DNA of 64,000 bases from Erodium maritimum (GCA_963921825.1 OY997596.1:58168754-58232753), one strand, 5' to 3'; positions 11,401 to 22,914 are shown, numbered from the stretch's first letter. Notes: generated from the letters alone by a model not told the origin. Made by a program: numbers and translations.

Positions 11401-12215
11401 TAAAATTACATGGTGCTTTCTCTGATAAATTGGCTCTGACTACTAAATTTTCACCAAGCCCACAACTATTTTCTATCAAAGTCAGCTACTTGTAGCTGAA
11501 TCTCTGTGAGTCATGGCAAAACAAGACACATTTTCCTGGGAAACAAACAGAACAGAAGGCAGAGAAACCAACCTTACCCAATTGGAGTACTTAGCCACAG
11601 CATAATCCCTCCCACGACCCACCACAGCCAAATGAGCACCATTACCTCCAACACCAAACACAGGTGGAACATAAGCCCCAACATGAACATGCACCTCAAG
11701 AATCTCAGAAACCCTCTTCTCATCAAAGCCCTCAACACCCAATTTCCCCAAATCCCCACTCACCAGAGCCGTAATCGCCAATTCTTCATCGCCACTCCTC
11801 TCCCTCAGCGCAATCGGCAACACCCTATTCACCGAATCGTTAACCAAATCAGGAACCGCCGATTCCCAGAACGACGAATCGGACAGCGAGGAAGGGAAAG
11901 GTGGTGGAGAGTCGCAGGATCTGAACAGAAGCTTCGGGTTCGAACCGAAGAGGATCCTGGCGGAATCGGCGAGTCTCTGTAAATGTCTGGGCCAGAACAA
12001 GAGGCACGAGGCGTTGTTGTGAGTACGAGAGGTCGTGTAAGCGCCTGAAGAAGGACACGCTGTGAGAAACTTGGGAGTGTTGTCGGAAACATTTTTGAAA
12101 AGAAGAATGCTTCCTTGTTACCTGGTTGGGTTTCGAGGAAGCTTGCGACCGGAGGAGCGTCGCCGGCGAGCCGAACGACGCCGTTTGTAAAGAGGAACCT
12201 GGAGCTTGAGGCCAT
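8483..12215 (-). CDS. Class-IV (D-amino-acid/branched-chain-like) PLP-dependent aminotransferase-like protein
   Basis: A complete gene modelled with eight exons: 12215-12122, 12044-11573, 11363-11246, 10592-10471, 9978-9893, 9221-9112, 8733-8701 and 8551-8483. It encodes 367 residues. All introns are GT-AG and all phases agree. Family features: GAYVPPVFGVGG with GRGRDYAVAKYSNWVRLRKP, where Lys183 aligns with the PLP-binding lysine of fold-type IV enzymes; then ELLLSNDGDRILEGTLTNFF (residues 204-223), matching the family's E-G-x(2)-T-N-x-F signature; and LTAPIGDGVLPGVVRQ followed by GIPVREV and IWQEAF. It most resembles the plant 'D-aminoacid aminotransferase-like' superfamily (the Arabidopsis At3g54970 type, from memory). 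The substrate is unknown, and aminodeoxychorismate lyase is a related alternative. The last exon may start at 8551 or 8548. MITEs and a SINE sit in its introns. Confidence 0.92.
9485..9630. mobile_element. MITE family A copy in an intron of the aminotransferase-like gene
   Basis: Contains AAACAAATTTACACAAAATG, a GGCAAGTTCATAGCATTTTT block, and the right terminus GTACTTTTTTGCAAGTATCCCC. These match the right halves of the copies at 7751-8451, 10222-10423 and 57097-57535. The left part is missing. It abuts the 3' end of a SINE, so one element probably inserted at the edge of the other. Confidence 0.7.
9631..9808 (-). mobile_element. tRNA-derived SINE, minus strand, intronic
   Basis: Read on the minus strand it begins near a GGCCTAGTGGTCAAG block (A-box-like) and has GGGTTCGATCCC (B-box-like) about 35 bases further on. 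A variable G-rich body (GGGGTGGGGGTTGGGTTAGG) follows. The 3' end TTTTCCGCTTTATTGCTGAT closely matches TTTCCCCGCTTTCTTGCTGA of the SINE in the adenylate kinase gene, so both belong to one family. It lies in the intron between exons 5 and 6 (9222-9892). Confidence 0.8.
10222..10423. mobile_element. MITE family A partial copy in an intron
   Basis: Starts AAGGGATATGAAATTTTGGA, like the interior of the copy at 57097-57535, and ends GGTACTTTTTTGTAATTATT. It includes TTTCTGCAATTATCAAAGAA (near 10343), the undisturbed version of the site into which the Mutator-like MITE inserted at 8008. The left terminus is missing. Confidence 0.7.
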
Positions 12216-12824
12216 TTGGAATGACTGTGTAGTAGGAGACGCGCCGGAGAGACGACGACTACAACAGTCAAGCTAAATGATATGGGCTCATCTTGGGAGG
12301 CGTCAAAAGCCCGCGTTAAATAGATGGGCTAAAAGCCCAAATAACATTATTTATTTTTGGGCTAAAAGTATACTTTTTGTGCCTTTTTGTTTTGTAACTA
12401 CTCTCTCTTCTCTTTCATGTTTTTTAACATCATGTTGACTTGAATTTAGATCTGATCAGGGAATAAGTCTGATAAAAACTCTTCTTATCTTAAAGACGGT
12501 GAGAACCAATTCTCACCACATATACTTAAGATTCAATATTCATCATGATGTCACATCATCACTCCAATCTCACTCAAAATACACGTCAGTTTCATCCTTT
12601 CTCACAGGAGCAAGAGTATAATTGTAATAGCAAGGTGGCATGTGGACATGTGTCCATTTTGTTTTTATCAATACACTAATTTAATTATTCCCGGTTCGTT
12701 TGAACTCCGATTAACTTCAAACTTGCGCCAACATTTTTCTTTTTCCAAATGCTATCTATCTCAATTCCAACAACTCAATTGCATCTCATCCATCCATTAA
12801 CGTTTATTTTAACAAGTCCTTGTG
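12216..12824. promoter_or_regulatory. Promoter side of the aminotransferase-like gene
   Basis: Just upstream of the start codon (12275-12365) are several copies of TGGGCT/AGCCCA, the site II (TGGGCY) motif common in plant housekeeping promoters. An inverted pair, GGTGAGAA and TTCTCACC, lies near 12498-12520. No coding frame was seen up to the LINE. Confidence 0.4.
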
Positions 12825-14095
12825 TTGGGCGAGACCACCTTCTTTTAATAGAAGCCACCCTATCAATCTCAAGGTTGTCGATAACCTAAGCCTCCTGCCA
12901 ACCTAAAAGGAGCATGAAAGCTGATCGGAAAATGGCTTCCCACGACAACATCTGGCCTTTCCAAACCCTCCCGTTGCGGGCTATCCAAATTCCCCAACAT
13001 AATACACCCACCATCTCTGCCTCCTCTCTATTGCAACCCACCGACAACTCCTGTAAATTACCCATCACCAAGACATACCACCCCAAACATCAGCCTTGAC
13101 ATCCTGGCTCATACTGATCTTGCCACAAGACATTGAAACAAAACATGGGAATCGGTTTCAACTTCTCCAAATGTGGAAAAGCTTACCTGCATATAACCCC
13201 GACGAGCACGAAGTGCAACTACGACCGACAACAACCGCGACCCCCCTCAGCGAAGAAAATGATGGACTTTGGGAGGGACTCGTAGCACCCATAACGTCTT
13301 CCAAAAGGCTTCTCGATCCTCAAGCCTCCATATCCCCTTCAATGCATGAAACTCCCTGTATACCAACCTCCCCGAATACCGGCCATCGAGAGCTCCAACC
13401 TACACTCATAGTATATGTAGGAAGTACTTGATTGACCGACTTAAGAAGAATTTTATTTCCACCCTAACTTAACAGTAATTCGTCCCAAGTGCCCAATCTC
13501 TTCTGAATTCAGACCTTAATAAACCGAAAGGGTCTATACCTATGTCGACCTACGACCGTTGGTAACCGTAAGTAGGTCCCAACATCATCAATCATGCCCA
13601 TGCCCAATGCCTTATCACAGTCTTCTTTGTGCTAATCAAAGTGTTCGGGATAAATGACACTGAAGACTTCTAGACATTTACTTGTTCATCCAACGCCTTC
13701 TCATATAGGCTCAGAAGCTCCCTCCAACATATGACCTCTCCTTCCATTTTCTGGTCAAAAAAGAAACTGTCATCTGCATAAAAGATATGAGTGATCGAGG
13801 GAGCATCCCGAGTGACCTTGGTACCATAAATCTGATCATACGCCTCAAAATGCTTGATCAACCGCGATAGACCTTCCACCCAAACAATGAAAAGATAGGG
13901 CGAAATGGGGTCTCCCTGTCTGATACCTCGCTCAGGAGTTATAAGTCTCATTCGTCGCCCCTCCATCGTTACCTAGAGCGTCGAGGTTTGAACATTGTCC
14001 ATAACCAGATTGACCCAACGGTCACAAAAACCCATTTTACGTAGTACCGCCTCCAAATACCCCTGATATAATAATATTGTCCGCTATGAGCCGGC
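12825..14095 (-). mobile_element. Decayed LINE (non-LTR retrotransposon) ORF2 remnant
   Basis: Read on the minus strand from the high end. First comes LEAVLRKMGFCDRWVNLVM of the reverse transcriptase palm. Next is GIRQGDPISPYLFIVWVEGL and the catalytic FYADDS motif at about 13775-13785. Then a stop-interrupted stretch is followed, near 12830-13090, by WGIWIARNGRVWKGQ, typical of the region before the RNase H-like domain. A piece between the RLIADNI-like block and LEAVL appears deleted. The 5' end, endonuclease and poly(A) tail are not visible. Confidence 0.85.
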
Positions 14096-14690
14096 CTTGT
14101 CCACTTGTTAGAATTATAAGCTAACAAGTGAACAAAACTACAAAATTATAAGAGTTAGCCAAGAATTATAACCGAGTCCCAATACTAGGTAAAATATGAA
14201 ATAAAATATTTTTATTTATTTTATTAAAAAATATACTCTTTTATACAGAAGATTACAAATTCTTAAAAATAAACAGATGATACATGATAAGTTCGTAATC
14301 AAATCTAATCAAAACAAATCAATTATATTTTATTCAGAAATTTGATTACCTTCAAGGGAATTCAATGTAACACTTCATTATATAAGCATATCCGGATAAA
14401 AAAATGAACTAGTGGAAAATGACTTTGAAGTCATCGGTTAAAGTAGGATTGTCCAGTTTTCTTGTCGATTAAAAAGGAAGCAATGTAACCAATCGATTAG
14501 ATTTCGTTAAGAAAACATCATGAAAATCCACCAAAAGTCCCACAACAGTCAATGAAATCAAGTTCATTAGTCTATTACATAAACCTATGTTCCACATTTC
14601 ATGATATACAAGAGAGTAACAAGGAAAAAGACCAAACCCACAGATTCTTCTACGGGGTTAAGATTTTCCGACTCTACACAACTATCGGGT
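14096..14690. other. 3' flank of the AP2 gene
   Basis: AT-rich sequence downstream of the AP2-family stop codon, likely including its 3' UTR. A short perfect inverted repeat, CACTTGTTAG and CTAACAAGTG separated by nine bases, lies at about 14101-14129. No gene was recognised. Confidence 0.4.
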
Positions 14691-16834
14691 TCAGCTCTGC
14701 GATTGTCGAGGGCTGGAGGCGGCCGTCATAAACATAGGATGCTGATGTTGGTAAATGCTCCTAACAACGTTATTTTGCTGGTGTACCGGGACAGCAGACG
14801 AGACAATAGTACTAGTTCCCGAAGAAGCGAATCCTGATGATGCTGCACTGGAGTAGACCGGCACTGCGTTGCTTGCGCCGCCATTGTTGTGCATAGCTTG
14901 CCAAGCCCAGCCCGAGTGCCTCGGTGACGTCCCCGCTTCCATCTTGACCCTTCCCTGCTCACAAAAATCAATCAAGACCGTTCAATTCATACATCACATC
15001 CCAAGATCAATAACCATTGTTATGCACCAACGTTCAACTCTTGTTAGGTCAAGTGACAAAAATAGACTTTCTTTCTATGTAAGGGATGGCCCGAGCGGAT
15101 TAGAAACATACCTCATAGGTTTGGAAGAAACCGGGATATAAGTTTGGCCTGGCGTGCTTGGAAGCCACGGGAAGACCGTTGAGGGATCCTCCAAAACCAG
15201 GCGCTAAAGCAGTGTTATTGATCTGTACAGTCACAACACGATATCAGTTATAGATATGTTGTATGTTATATTTTATGGTTTCAGCAGTTATAATCAGACA
15301 CCATAATGACAACATTAGGATTCACAAACATTTGACAAACACCAAACTAAGAGACTGGATTCGTGTAGTATTACCATTTTGCCCTCCCTGGTTGGGATTT
15401 CCCGAGCAACATATTGAAAACGAAGATCCTTCACATCACCCTTCTGACCATTTGAAGTCAAAGACATCCCGAGGCTCAAATCAAGATTCGTGTGTACTAC
15501 TATCTCTCCCTCGTGGTCAAAGTGGGCTGCACCATCCCTAAATTTAGGAAATGAGGATCAAGGTTAGACATATCCGAACCTAAGAGAAGTTGACATTATG
15601 GTTATACTAATCCATGTAAACCAACATAACATCCGCCATTGTTGGATTAACAAGAGTTATAACGGATATTTCACACTCACACATGTAGCGTGATAAGTGA
15701 TCACAACCTCGTTCTCAAGCTGGATTCACAACTCAATCCTTAAAACCAAATGTCATGTAAGAAAGGGTTCTCACCTCTTCCCGATGAACTGTCCCGCACG
15801 AGCAACCCATGGACCGGCCTTGTGCAGGGTCGAGGCTCTGTACTTAGAGCCCCCCTTGGCAAGACCGGTGGTATGGCGACGGAGCACGTGCACGAACTCT
15901 TCCTTGCTGAGGTTCTGAGTCTACACAACAACACCAACCACAACAACAACAACCAAAGTACACTAAGTATTGATTCAAACAACATCCACAAAAGTACTAA
16001 GTATCAACCAAAACAACACATTAATTGAACACAAACCTGTTTCATATCTTCATCATAATCACTTAAGGTGAAATTGATGTCTGCATCAACTCCCCTGAAC
16101 TTAATCGCAGCTCGATCATAAGCTCTGATGATTCACAACCCAAAAACACAAATCAAAAACCGACCCACATAAGTACATAACCTATGAACAACAAAAGTCC
16201 TAAACTTTCGATTCGAACTCACCTTGCTGCAGAGTGGGCAGTGTCGAATCCGCCCAAATACACTTGCTTACCACAATCCCTAAAACACAGAATCGAAACC
16301 AGATTAGCTCAAAATCACTGCAAAAAAAAAGTCAAATCCAAGGTCAACGGGGACATACCAGATATGTGACTCCCACCGGCCGGTTCTCCGGTAAAAAGTG
16401 ACACCTCGGTACTGCGAGCTCCGAGACCTCGGACCTCTCCGGCTCTTCCTCACCTGCGGCTTCGCCTGAACTACTCCGACCTCGGCCGGTCCGTTCTTAT
16501 CCACAAAAGACAAATTCAGCCACTGGGTAGTACTACTCTTCGCCGACGACTGCCCGTCGCCGGCGACCGGAAACAGCTCCCGGGTCACGAACTCCGGCGC
16601 CGGGTTCCTCCCGTTGACCAAGTGGGCCGATGGGTCTTTCTTAAACACGTCGAAAACCAAAGGCGACGACGAGTTGGCCGACGAGAAGGTACCGTCGGCG
16701 GCATTATTCCGGGCATCCTCCGCGCTCACCACCGACGAGCTCGACGTCGGGCAGTCCTCCGCCTCCATCACCGACCGGGTCTCCTCGCGACCCGGTTCGC
16801 CGGAGATGATGCCAACGTTGAGATCCAGCAACAT
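14691..16834 (-). CDS. APETALA2-family repressor, TOE/SMZ/SNZ type, with degenerate second AP2 domain
   Basis: Complete gene of seven exons: 16834-16359, 16279-16223, 16124-16037, 15920-15775, 15537-15375, 15222-15112 and 14954-14691. It encodes 434 residues. The start MLLDLNV is the usual AP2-type N terminus with an EAR-like LDLN motif. [20 protein letters not shown] (130-149) opens the first AP2 domain, which continues through the micro-exon [20 protein letters not shown] and [11 protein letters not shown]. The linker [13 protein letters not shown] follows. The second domain is a remnant, [20 protein letters not shown] (232-251). Conserved Gly and Arg/Trp positions are altered, and the YLGLFDSEVEAAR-like and AYDKAAIK-like exons are absent. 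LDLSLGM (274-280) is a second EAR-like motif. A miR172 site lies in exon 7. These nuclear repressors delay flowering. Loss of the second domain is a feature of SMZ/SNZ, but the first domain and linker also resemble TOE1. Confidence 0.93.
14828..14848 (-). promoter_or_regulatory. miR172 target site in the AP2-family mRNA
   Basis: On the minus strand the 21-mer contains TGCAGCATCATCAGGATTC, which is the canonical miR172 target core. Only the outermost base on each side differs from the usual target. It lies in exon 7 and encodes the conserved SAASSGF peptide, as in other AP2/TOE genes. miR172 would repress this gene by translation block or cleavage. Confidence 0.93.
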
Positions 16835-17100
16835 CGTCGCTCCGAAGCTTTTTAAAAAAGTAATCTTTGAAGGCGAAAAGACCTCGATTCACGAAACCCA
16901 CTTGGGAAAACGAAATTCGAGCCCGGAATCGAAGATGGTCGATCTCAGAATCGGAGAAGAAAGCTCAAAAGGCTGTGCATTACAGAGAGAGAGAGATAGA
17001 GAGAGAGAGAGAGGGGCTCTGTTTTGTTCAGAGGAATTGAAGAGGATAGAAGGAGGAAATTAAAAATTCGTGGGATGAGAATCACAGAAAGTAAATCAGG
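16835..17100 (-). promoter_or_regulatory. Leader of the AP2-family gene with GA/CT microsatellite
   Basis: Upstream of the start codon. A GA run at 16984-17014 (CT on the mRNA strand) is typical of plant 5' leaders. No in-frame extension of the protein was seen, and MLLDLNV fits the family start. Confidence 0.55.
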
Positions 17101-17600
17101 TCCTTAAGCTCTTCTCTCAATGAGCTCTCTCTCTTTAAAATAATCAGATGGGGACGTGTTCAATTTTCAGCTCCTTTTTCGGACACTAGCCAATTTCACA
17201 CATGTTTCTTTTTTCCTTTTACTCGGACCCACCTGCTTAATTGCTTTCTTTGTCCGAATTAAGATGGACCGTTTGATCTTACAGGATCATAAGAAAAATA
17301 TCGGATCAAGATAAATATCATTTCGTTTTGTTTTTAGATATTCTATCCGTTATGGATATCTCAGATTTAAACTACCGATTACAAACTGGAGTTAATTTGT
17401 CTTTGATATAGGGTGGCTGAGTTAAGAAGTAAGGAACATGATAGTCCAAATTGAAGTGGATGTTAAGTAAACCAATTTAAATTATTACTTGATGCATCGC
17501 GATAGGTTTTGTCCTGGGTTTTATTTATAAACAGTAAGATTTCTCCCAACAAGCAGTTAATGTAGAACATATAAATGGAATAATAGGAGTTTAGTTCTGA
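17101..17600. other. Upstream region of the AP2 gene
   Basis: AT-rich promoter-side spacer without coding signal, ending at a possible target-site copy (GTTTAGTTCTGA, 17589-17600) of the adjacent retroposon. Confidence 0.4.
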
Positions 17601-18973
17601 AAAAACTCTCTCGGTACTTGGAATCGCAAACCCTAGAGAAAGGTCTAGCCAATCTATTGTCATGTTAACGCTACCATCGTCTGTCGTGCTGATGTTCTCT
17701 GCCACCGACCTGTCACCCTCCTCTTGTGGGTTGACTACCCCTCCACCACTCATTATGCCCCCAAAATCTCCTCAGGGCTTCGCCAAACATATGAAAGAGA
17801 GAAGGAAGAAAAGGCTGAAATCTCCCTTTACCGAGGCTCCCCACTCTACCATGGTGTCCCTTCCTTCTCCTAACTTACTGCAACCTCCGTTCCTTCGTGA
17901 TCACAATTTGGTGGTCTTCTCGTAAGCGGAGATCACACCGGCTGCTCCACCACCAAAGGTCAAGAGGGCCCGACCGATTAAAGTGCTTGACAAAGCACCA
18001 CCGTCAACTCTCTTGCCTGCGTCTACTGTACCGGTCTCGAGGAAGACTTTCCCCGTGAGGGTTCCGAACCTACAACTGGGGCAACTATGGTGGCCAACCA
18101 TGCTAGGGCTCCGGTTTCTCCTGATCATCTGTCATCACTAGAGAACCTCAAAGACGATTTCTCGGCTTGCTATCTCACCGAGGAAGGGGCGATGGAGGTC
18201 GTGGTGCCCTACAATCCACCGGAACCCAGATTTTTGCTAGTCTTTAATATGATACAGATTGGGCACGGGAGCCACTTCCACCACCGCCGGAGTTCGCACC
18301 GTTTACCTCAAACTCAATACCTAAGACTGGTCGTCTCGAGGGATGGATCCCCTCATGACCTCGGACCTAATACCTAACCCGGGTCTAAAGTCTCAAGTTC
18401 GACTGAGGAAGGCGTCTTCCACTTGGGACCCCAGTCAATCGTCCACGATAGACCTCCCTGGGTGTTCAGAGATTGGTCTCCCTAAGTCTGTCCCATCTTG
18501 GATGTTGTAGGGCCCTAGGGGCCAAAAGATGAGTATGGCGGGGGAGCCTTGAGAAAATCAAGCGAGGGCTGGGAAACAACCCCGCCATGAGGAATGAAAA
18601 GAATTCATGGCTCCAAGGACTTATTCCGGGAGGAGTCCCGGATAAGAGCCAATCCTTCCAGCCATATCACCAGATTCAGGTTCAGTGGCTCAGTTGACAA
18701 AACGAGTCCTTGGAGAGTAGGGCCTAAGTAGCGTTTAGGCCCCACCTTGAGCTGTTAGTGGCAGATGGCACACTTTGGTTTTAATTTATGTTTTAGTTTT
18801 GGATTTATTTTCTATTCTAGTTACTTTTTCTGTAATAGTATGATTGCTATAACCGAGTATTGTTGGATCGATTCGCCTCTTAGGATTATTGGATCACTGC
18901 CATGTTTTAAGGTACTGGTCGTTGTAATGATTCTCTCCCATTTTTAATGAAAACTACTTCTTACTCTAAAAAA
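17601..18973 (+). mobile_element. Non-autonomous or deleted LINE-like retroposon
   Basis: GC-richer than its surroundings. It starts with a leader-like segment containing AAACCCTAG and ends with ...CTTACTCTAAAAAAA. The flanks GTTTAGTTCTGA (17589-17600) and GTTCAGTTCTGA (18975-18986) look like a diverged 12-bp target-site duplication. Internal frames (17662-17925, 18087-18377) are short and unrecognised, and no reverse transcriptase is present. Confidence 0.55.
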
Positions 18974-18989
18974 AGGTTCAGTTCTGATA

Positions 18990-20187
18990 ATTCGTGGATA
19001 TAATTAAGAGTACAATAATTGTCTTTCATATCGAGACCTCTGACGAGATGTGTGGCTTGTGGAGCAAGCTTAGGCGACACACGAACAAATTGGGTGTGTA
19101 ACAGGTCTTATGCGGCCAGGGATTGCTCTCTAAAAAAGGAAAATGCTGACAAAGATAAGAAGTGGAAGTTGATCAAAGCTAGTCACAAAGCTTTAGCTGG
19201 GAATCCGGAAGCTGCAGAACAAATAGAAGCATTGGATTTTGAGTTGGGAGATTCAGTTGATCCTGAGTTTCAGGAGGAATCTGAGGACTTTTGCACGGAT
19301 GATGATTTAAAAGAGGGAGTCTCTCTCCCTTCTTCTTTGCCTCATTAGTTTTTATTCAATGGTGAAATTCATCTCCTGGAATGGTAGGGGGATGAATGTC
19401 GTCCGGAAGAGACGGAGTATTCGGGTGGCGTTGGCTAAACAAAACCCGAATATGGTGTTGTTGCAGGAGACAAAAAGGGAAGACATGCCTCTTTATATTT
19501 TACGGAGTTGTGGCTTTGGTGGAGATTGGGATTCGGCTTTTGTGCCTTCGGTAGGAGCCTCGGGGGGAGTTGTTCCTTCTTTCGAGGTGGTAAGCTGGAC
19601 CTCCTTCTTATGGGTGAAAGGTCTGCCGCCTAAATTTGGTATTTTTATGTGGCTGGCAATTCATGATGCAGTTCCGACCCGGGTTTTCTTTGAGGCTAGG
19701 GGTTGCAGGATCTCTTTAAATGACATATTATGCCCCTTTTTCTCGAAGCATTTCGAAGACTTAGACCACTTGCTTTTGCTTTGTGAGTTTTTGAGGGAGT
19801 ATGGGGTCTTATCTTCTCGTGGTGGTCGTTGTTTTTTGTGATGCCTAGCTCATTTCGTATGTTGTGTGAGTGTTGGGCTTCAATTGCAGATTTGATGAGA
19901 AGCTCGGTGTGGTTGAAAGTGTGCTATATTACGTGTTGGCACACTTGGTTACAGAGAAACAATGTGATCTGGTGCAGAATGTGTCCTTCGAGCATTGGAA
20001 TGCGACCCCTGGGTCGTGCCTTTTGTTCAGACGTCGTAGGTAGCCTTCACATGGTTATTTTTGGTGTTTTTGTCTGTTAGGCTGTTTCTCTTTATTTCGG
20101 TTGTTTGGTGTAACCTCTTGAGGTATTTTTTCAGGAATCCACTTTGGGTTCCTGTAATAATAATAATTTCATTGTCTATCAAAAAAA
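18990..20187 (+). mobile_element. LINE with large internal deletion
   Basis: 19019-19348 encodes an ORF1-like tail with a Cys-rich CVACGASL...C segment. 19359 opens ORF2 with MVKFISWNGRGMN and MVLLQETKRED, the start of the AP endonuclease. At about 19570 the frame jumps straight into a zinc-binding region (LPPKFGIFMWLAIHDAVPTR, then DHLLLLCEF). Endonuclease remainder and reverse transcriptase are therefore missing. A 3' UTR with an AATAATAAT stretch and a short poly(A) ends near 20187. No clear target-site duplication was found. Confidence 0.85.
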
Positions 20188-20837
20188 AGAACGTCCCGTT
20201 ATAAAACACATACGCCGCACAATTTTTTGAATCTTATAAAAAAAGTTTTTAATTTTAAAGGGCATTCTGCCATTTCCAACCAAACAGATGGTATGGGACG
20301 ATATTTAGATAACTTCCGTCCGTTTTAACAGCTGTCGACGATTTAGAATAATTAAAGATATCGAACAAATAATTACGTCTAAAAGTTAAGAGATGCAATT
20401 TAATTTGATTGGTTGATAAAAGATTGTCACAAGTCATTTTTTTTGTTTCCTTTACGAGCGACCATACTCTCCTCTGTCTCCTTTCATTTCTCTGGACCTA
20501 AACTCCAAAATAGTAACTATTTTGTTACCATTTTCGTGATCAAAATTAATTATATGTAGGTTATACATAGAACATATTACGTGGACCGTGGAGTGCCTAT
20601 TACAGCTTAAGATTTGCAGTACCCATGGTCAGGTCTTAATGACGCAATAATGTACTTGTTAACGTGGTGAGTTTATTTACCAAACTTTTTTCAAGGGGAG
20701 TAATATTATAATTTTATATATTTTCAAGTGAATAATGTTATAATTTTATGTAACAAGTAGCTAAATATACATACAATTGGATAAAAACATATAAATAGAA
20801 TAGTAAATATTATAGATTTTAGACTTGATAAACTCTA
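20188..20837. other. AT-rich spacer
   Basis: No gene, no recognised repeat. Poly(A/T)-rich throughout. Confidence 0.4.
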
Positions 20838-21525
20838 CTATAACCAATTCCTGATCATAAAAACAACACAATAGAATGCGTTCAAAAAGTGCAACAACAA
20901 TGCACGTCTAAAGTACAACATAAGTGTGCACACCAAAAGAGCAATAAGTGCACACAAAGTGCAACTAGTGTACACCAAGGCCGCAACAAGTAAAGTTATT
21001 TGGTCCGAAGAGGCCACAACCAAACCAAAACTTAATAACAAAAAAAAACTTGAAACGTGACCATGTCTCATTGGGATCCAACCATGTCGACTGTTTTGGT
21101 ACCCCTCCATCTGACTTTGATCACCAGTATTCGAAGAACAACACCGAAGAAAACTAAGTCCAACACAAAGCGCTCCTACTCCCCTTACCACATCACCCCT
21201 TCCACAATCCCAGTATAGATTTGACGTTGCGTCAACGGACTATGCTGGTCAACACCTTGAAAATAGACGATGAAACGAAGAAAATAAAGGAGGGGAAACT
21301 GGTAGAGGAGAAAAAGGACATGTGACGAATAAATGAGAACCGAGTAGTCATGATCAACGAAACAAAACCCCGAGAGAAGGTGGAGAAGAGAAAGAGGTTG
21401 GTCTCCGTCATCAACAACCGAGGCACGAGCCACGATCGTCAACAACAAGAATAAGAGGTCGAAAGAAGGGGAAAAGTGACGCCTAGAGTTTGTTATTGTA
21501 GAGCGAGAAAAGGGAGTTAGGCCAA
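20838..21525 (-). mobile_element. Retroposon fragment with GTGCAC-rich 3' part
   Basis: Closely similar to 22915-23550. Both carry CCGAAGAGGCCACAACCAAA and CCATGTCTCATTGGGATCCA, both preceded by a series of short GTGCA/TGCAC-containing units (20890-20990). On the minus strand that series reads GTGTACACTAGTTGCAC, the same phrase found at the 3' end of the plus-strand element at 29254-30503. This sets the minus orientation. No protein was recognised. Confidence 0.6.
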
Positions 21526-22366
21526 GATGATTTTGATTAGTATTTGTTTACCAACCTTAATTAAACTCATAGTATCTCTAAAATAATTGGTTTTGACATT
21601 TTTGACAACTCATAGATACAGGGGGAAACCCAAAAAAATTATGTTATCAAATGAGTTTTTGTATTACAAACGTATTATCCTTACATGTGTTTCAAAAAAG
21701 ATTATTTATACATTTCGTTTATTATCATAAAACCTCGATTTTCGTTGATTTTTAAAATTTTCCGTTATTTTGGATGAGTAATCTCGAAATTACTCCTACC
21801 TCAAACCCTAAAAAACCATTCCTGCACCCTAAGTACTAAAACCTAAACTCCTAATCCACTTATCTTGTTCTCCCGACTAAGTGTAGTTTAGTAATTTTAA
21901 GGGTCGGAGATGGTTTTTAGGGTTTAGGATAAGGGTATTTTTGAAATATATGAGAATTAGATTTTGAAAATTAATAGAAATCGTCATATATGAAAGATAT
22001 TGTTACGTTTATGTTACAAAATATCGTTTGAAGGTACATTTATAAGGTTTTTCCTAAGTATAGATCCATGAAATTTCAAATTTTAAGATGCATATGTGGT
22101 GTAGCCGAACTTTTCAGCTAAGTTAAAATTTGGAGAAAGTTTCTATATTAGAATAGTGTTTTCGATCAATTAGTCAACCGCAACATTTATAGCAATTAGT
22201 CAGAATGCAATATTTATAACTGTAAGTGATAAGTTTGACTTGTACATTTTTCCTCTAAAAAAAAACTTGTACATTTTTTATTTATAAGTTTAACTTGTAT
22301 ACTTTTTAATGATAAACAGTAACTCCATATTCGGTGGTACCATTCATGACTAAATACATTTGTCTT
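21526..22366. other. AT-rich spacer
   Basis: No gene found. Contains AAACCCTAAA and TTTAGGGTTTAG motifs (about 21803 and 21918) in opposite orientations, which could be the ends of a decayed inverted-repeat element. Confidence 0.35.
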
Positions 22367-22673
22367 AGACCACCTACAGTGGAGATCGATTCTTAAGGTC
22401 GAATCTGTACGTCTAAATCAGATCGGATTAGACAGATTTTGTAGTGGAGTGTCGGATTTGGAGGGTCGAATCTGACAAAAATCATAAGTGTAATGAGAAG
22501 ATTTGTTGAGGGAAGAGAGAGACAAAGAGAGGAGTGAATAGTAGGAGAGGGAATCGACGTCGATGAATCTGCAGACTCGGAGGAAGTCGAATCAAAATCG
22601 GAGTCGAAACGCCATAAATTCTTTTTTTTCCATCATTTTCGACGATTCCATTGACCTCCACTGTGGGTGGTCT
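22367..22673. mobile_element. MITE with about 25-bp terminal inverted repeats
   Basis: Left end AGACCACCTACAGTGGAGAT and right end, reverse complemented, AGACCACCCACAGTGGAGGT. The 307-base element has no coding capacity. The superfamily cannot be fixed because no clear target-site duplication was seen. Confidence 0.75.
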
Positions 22674-22914
22674 TTCATCATTTGAATTTCTTAGAGTTGT
22701 AACTGAGTTCACAATCAAAAAGTTGTTGAAATTCGTTTCGGATAGCATTCGTTCTGAACGTATTATGATCAAATGTAAAATAAAAGTGATATGAAGATTA
22801 AACATATTTAGATCGAGCTTCAGTTTAACTTTCGAAGCTTCGACAAATTTGTTCAGCCTATCAAATTTATATAATTGTATTTGATATAATAATAGTTTTC
22901 TTGAACGGCAACTA

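Noticed and set aside
11482..12000. Shorter aminotransferase-like start near 12000
   Set aside because: That codon is TTG, and exon 1 (12215-12122) joins in frame to exon 2 with good splice signals and an ATG.
14101..14129. Inverted repeat as a transcription terminator
   Set aside because: Plant nuclear genes do not use such hairpin terminators; a 10-bp stem is expected by chance in this much AT-rich DNA.
16614..17063. Plus-strand frame of 149 codons opposite the AP2 gene
   Set aside because: Antisense shadow of AP2 exon 1 and its CT-rich leader.
17463..17753. Minus-strand frame containing LDLSLGF as an EAR-motif gene
   Set aside because: The motif is isolated in a short AT-rich frame overlapping the retroposon start, with no other family feature.
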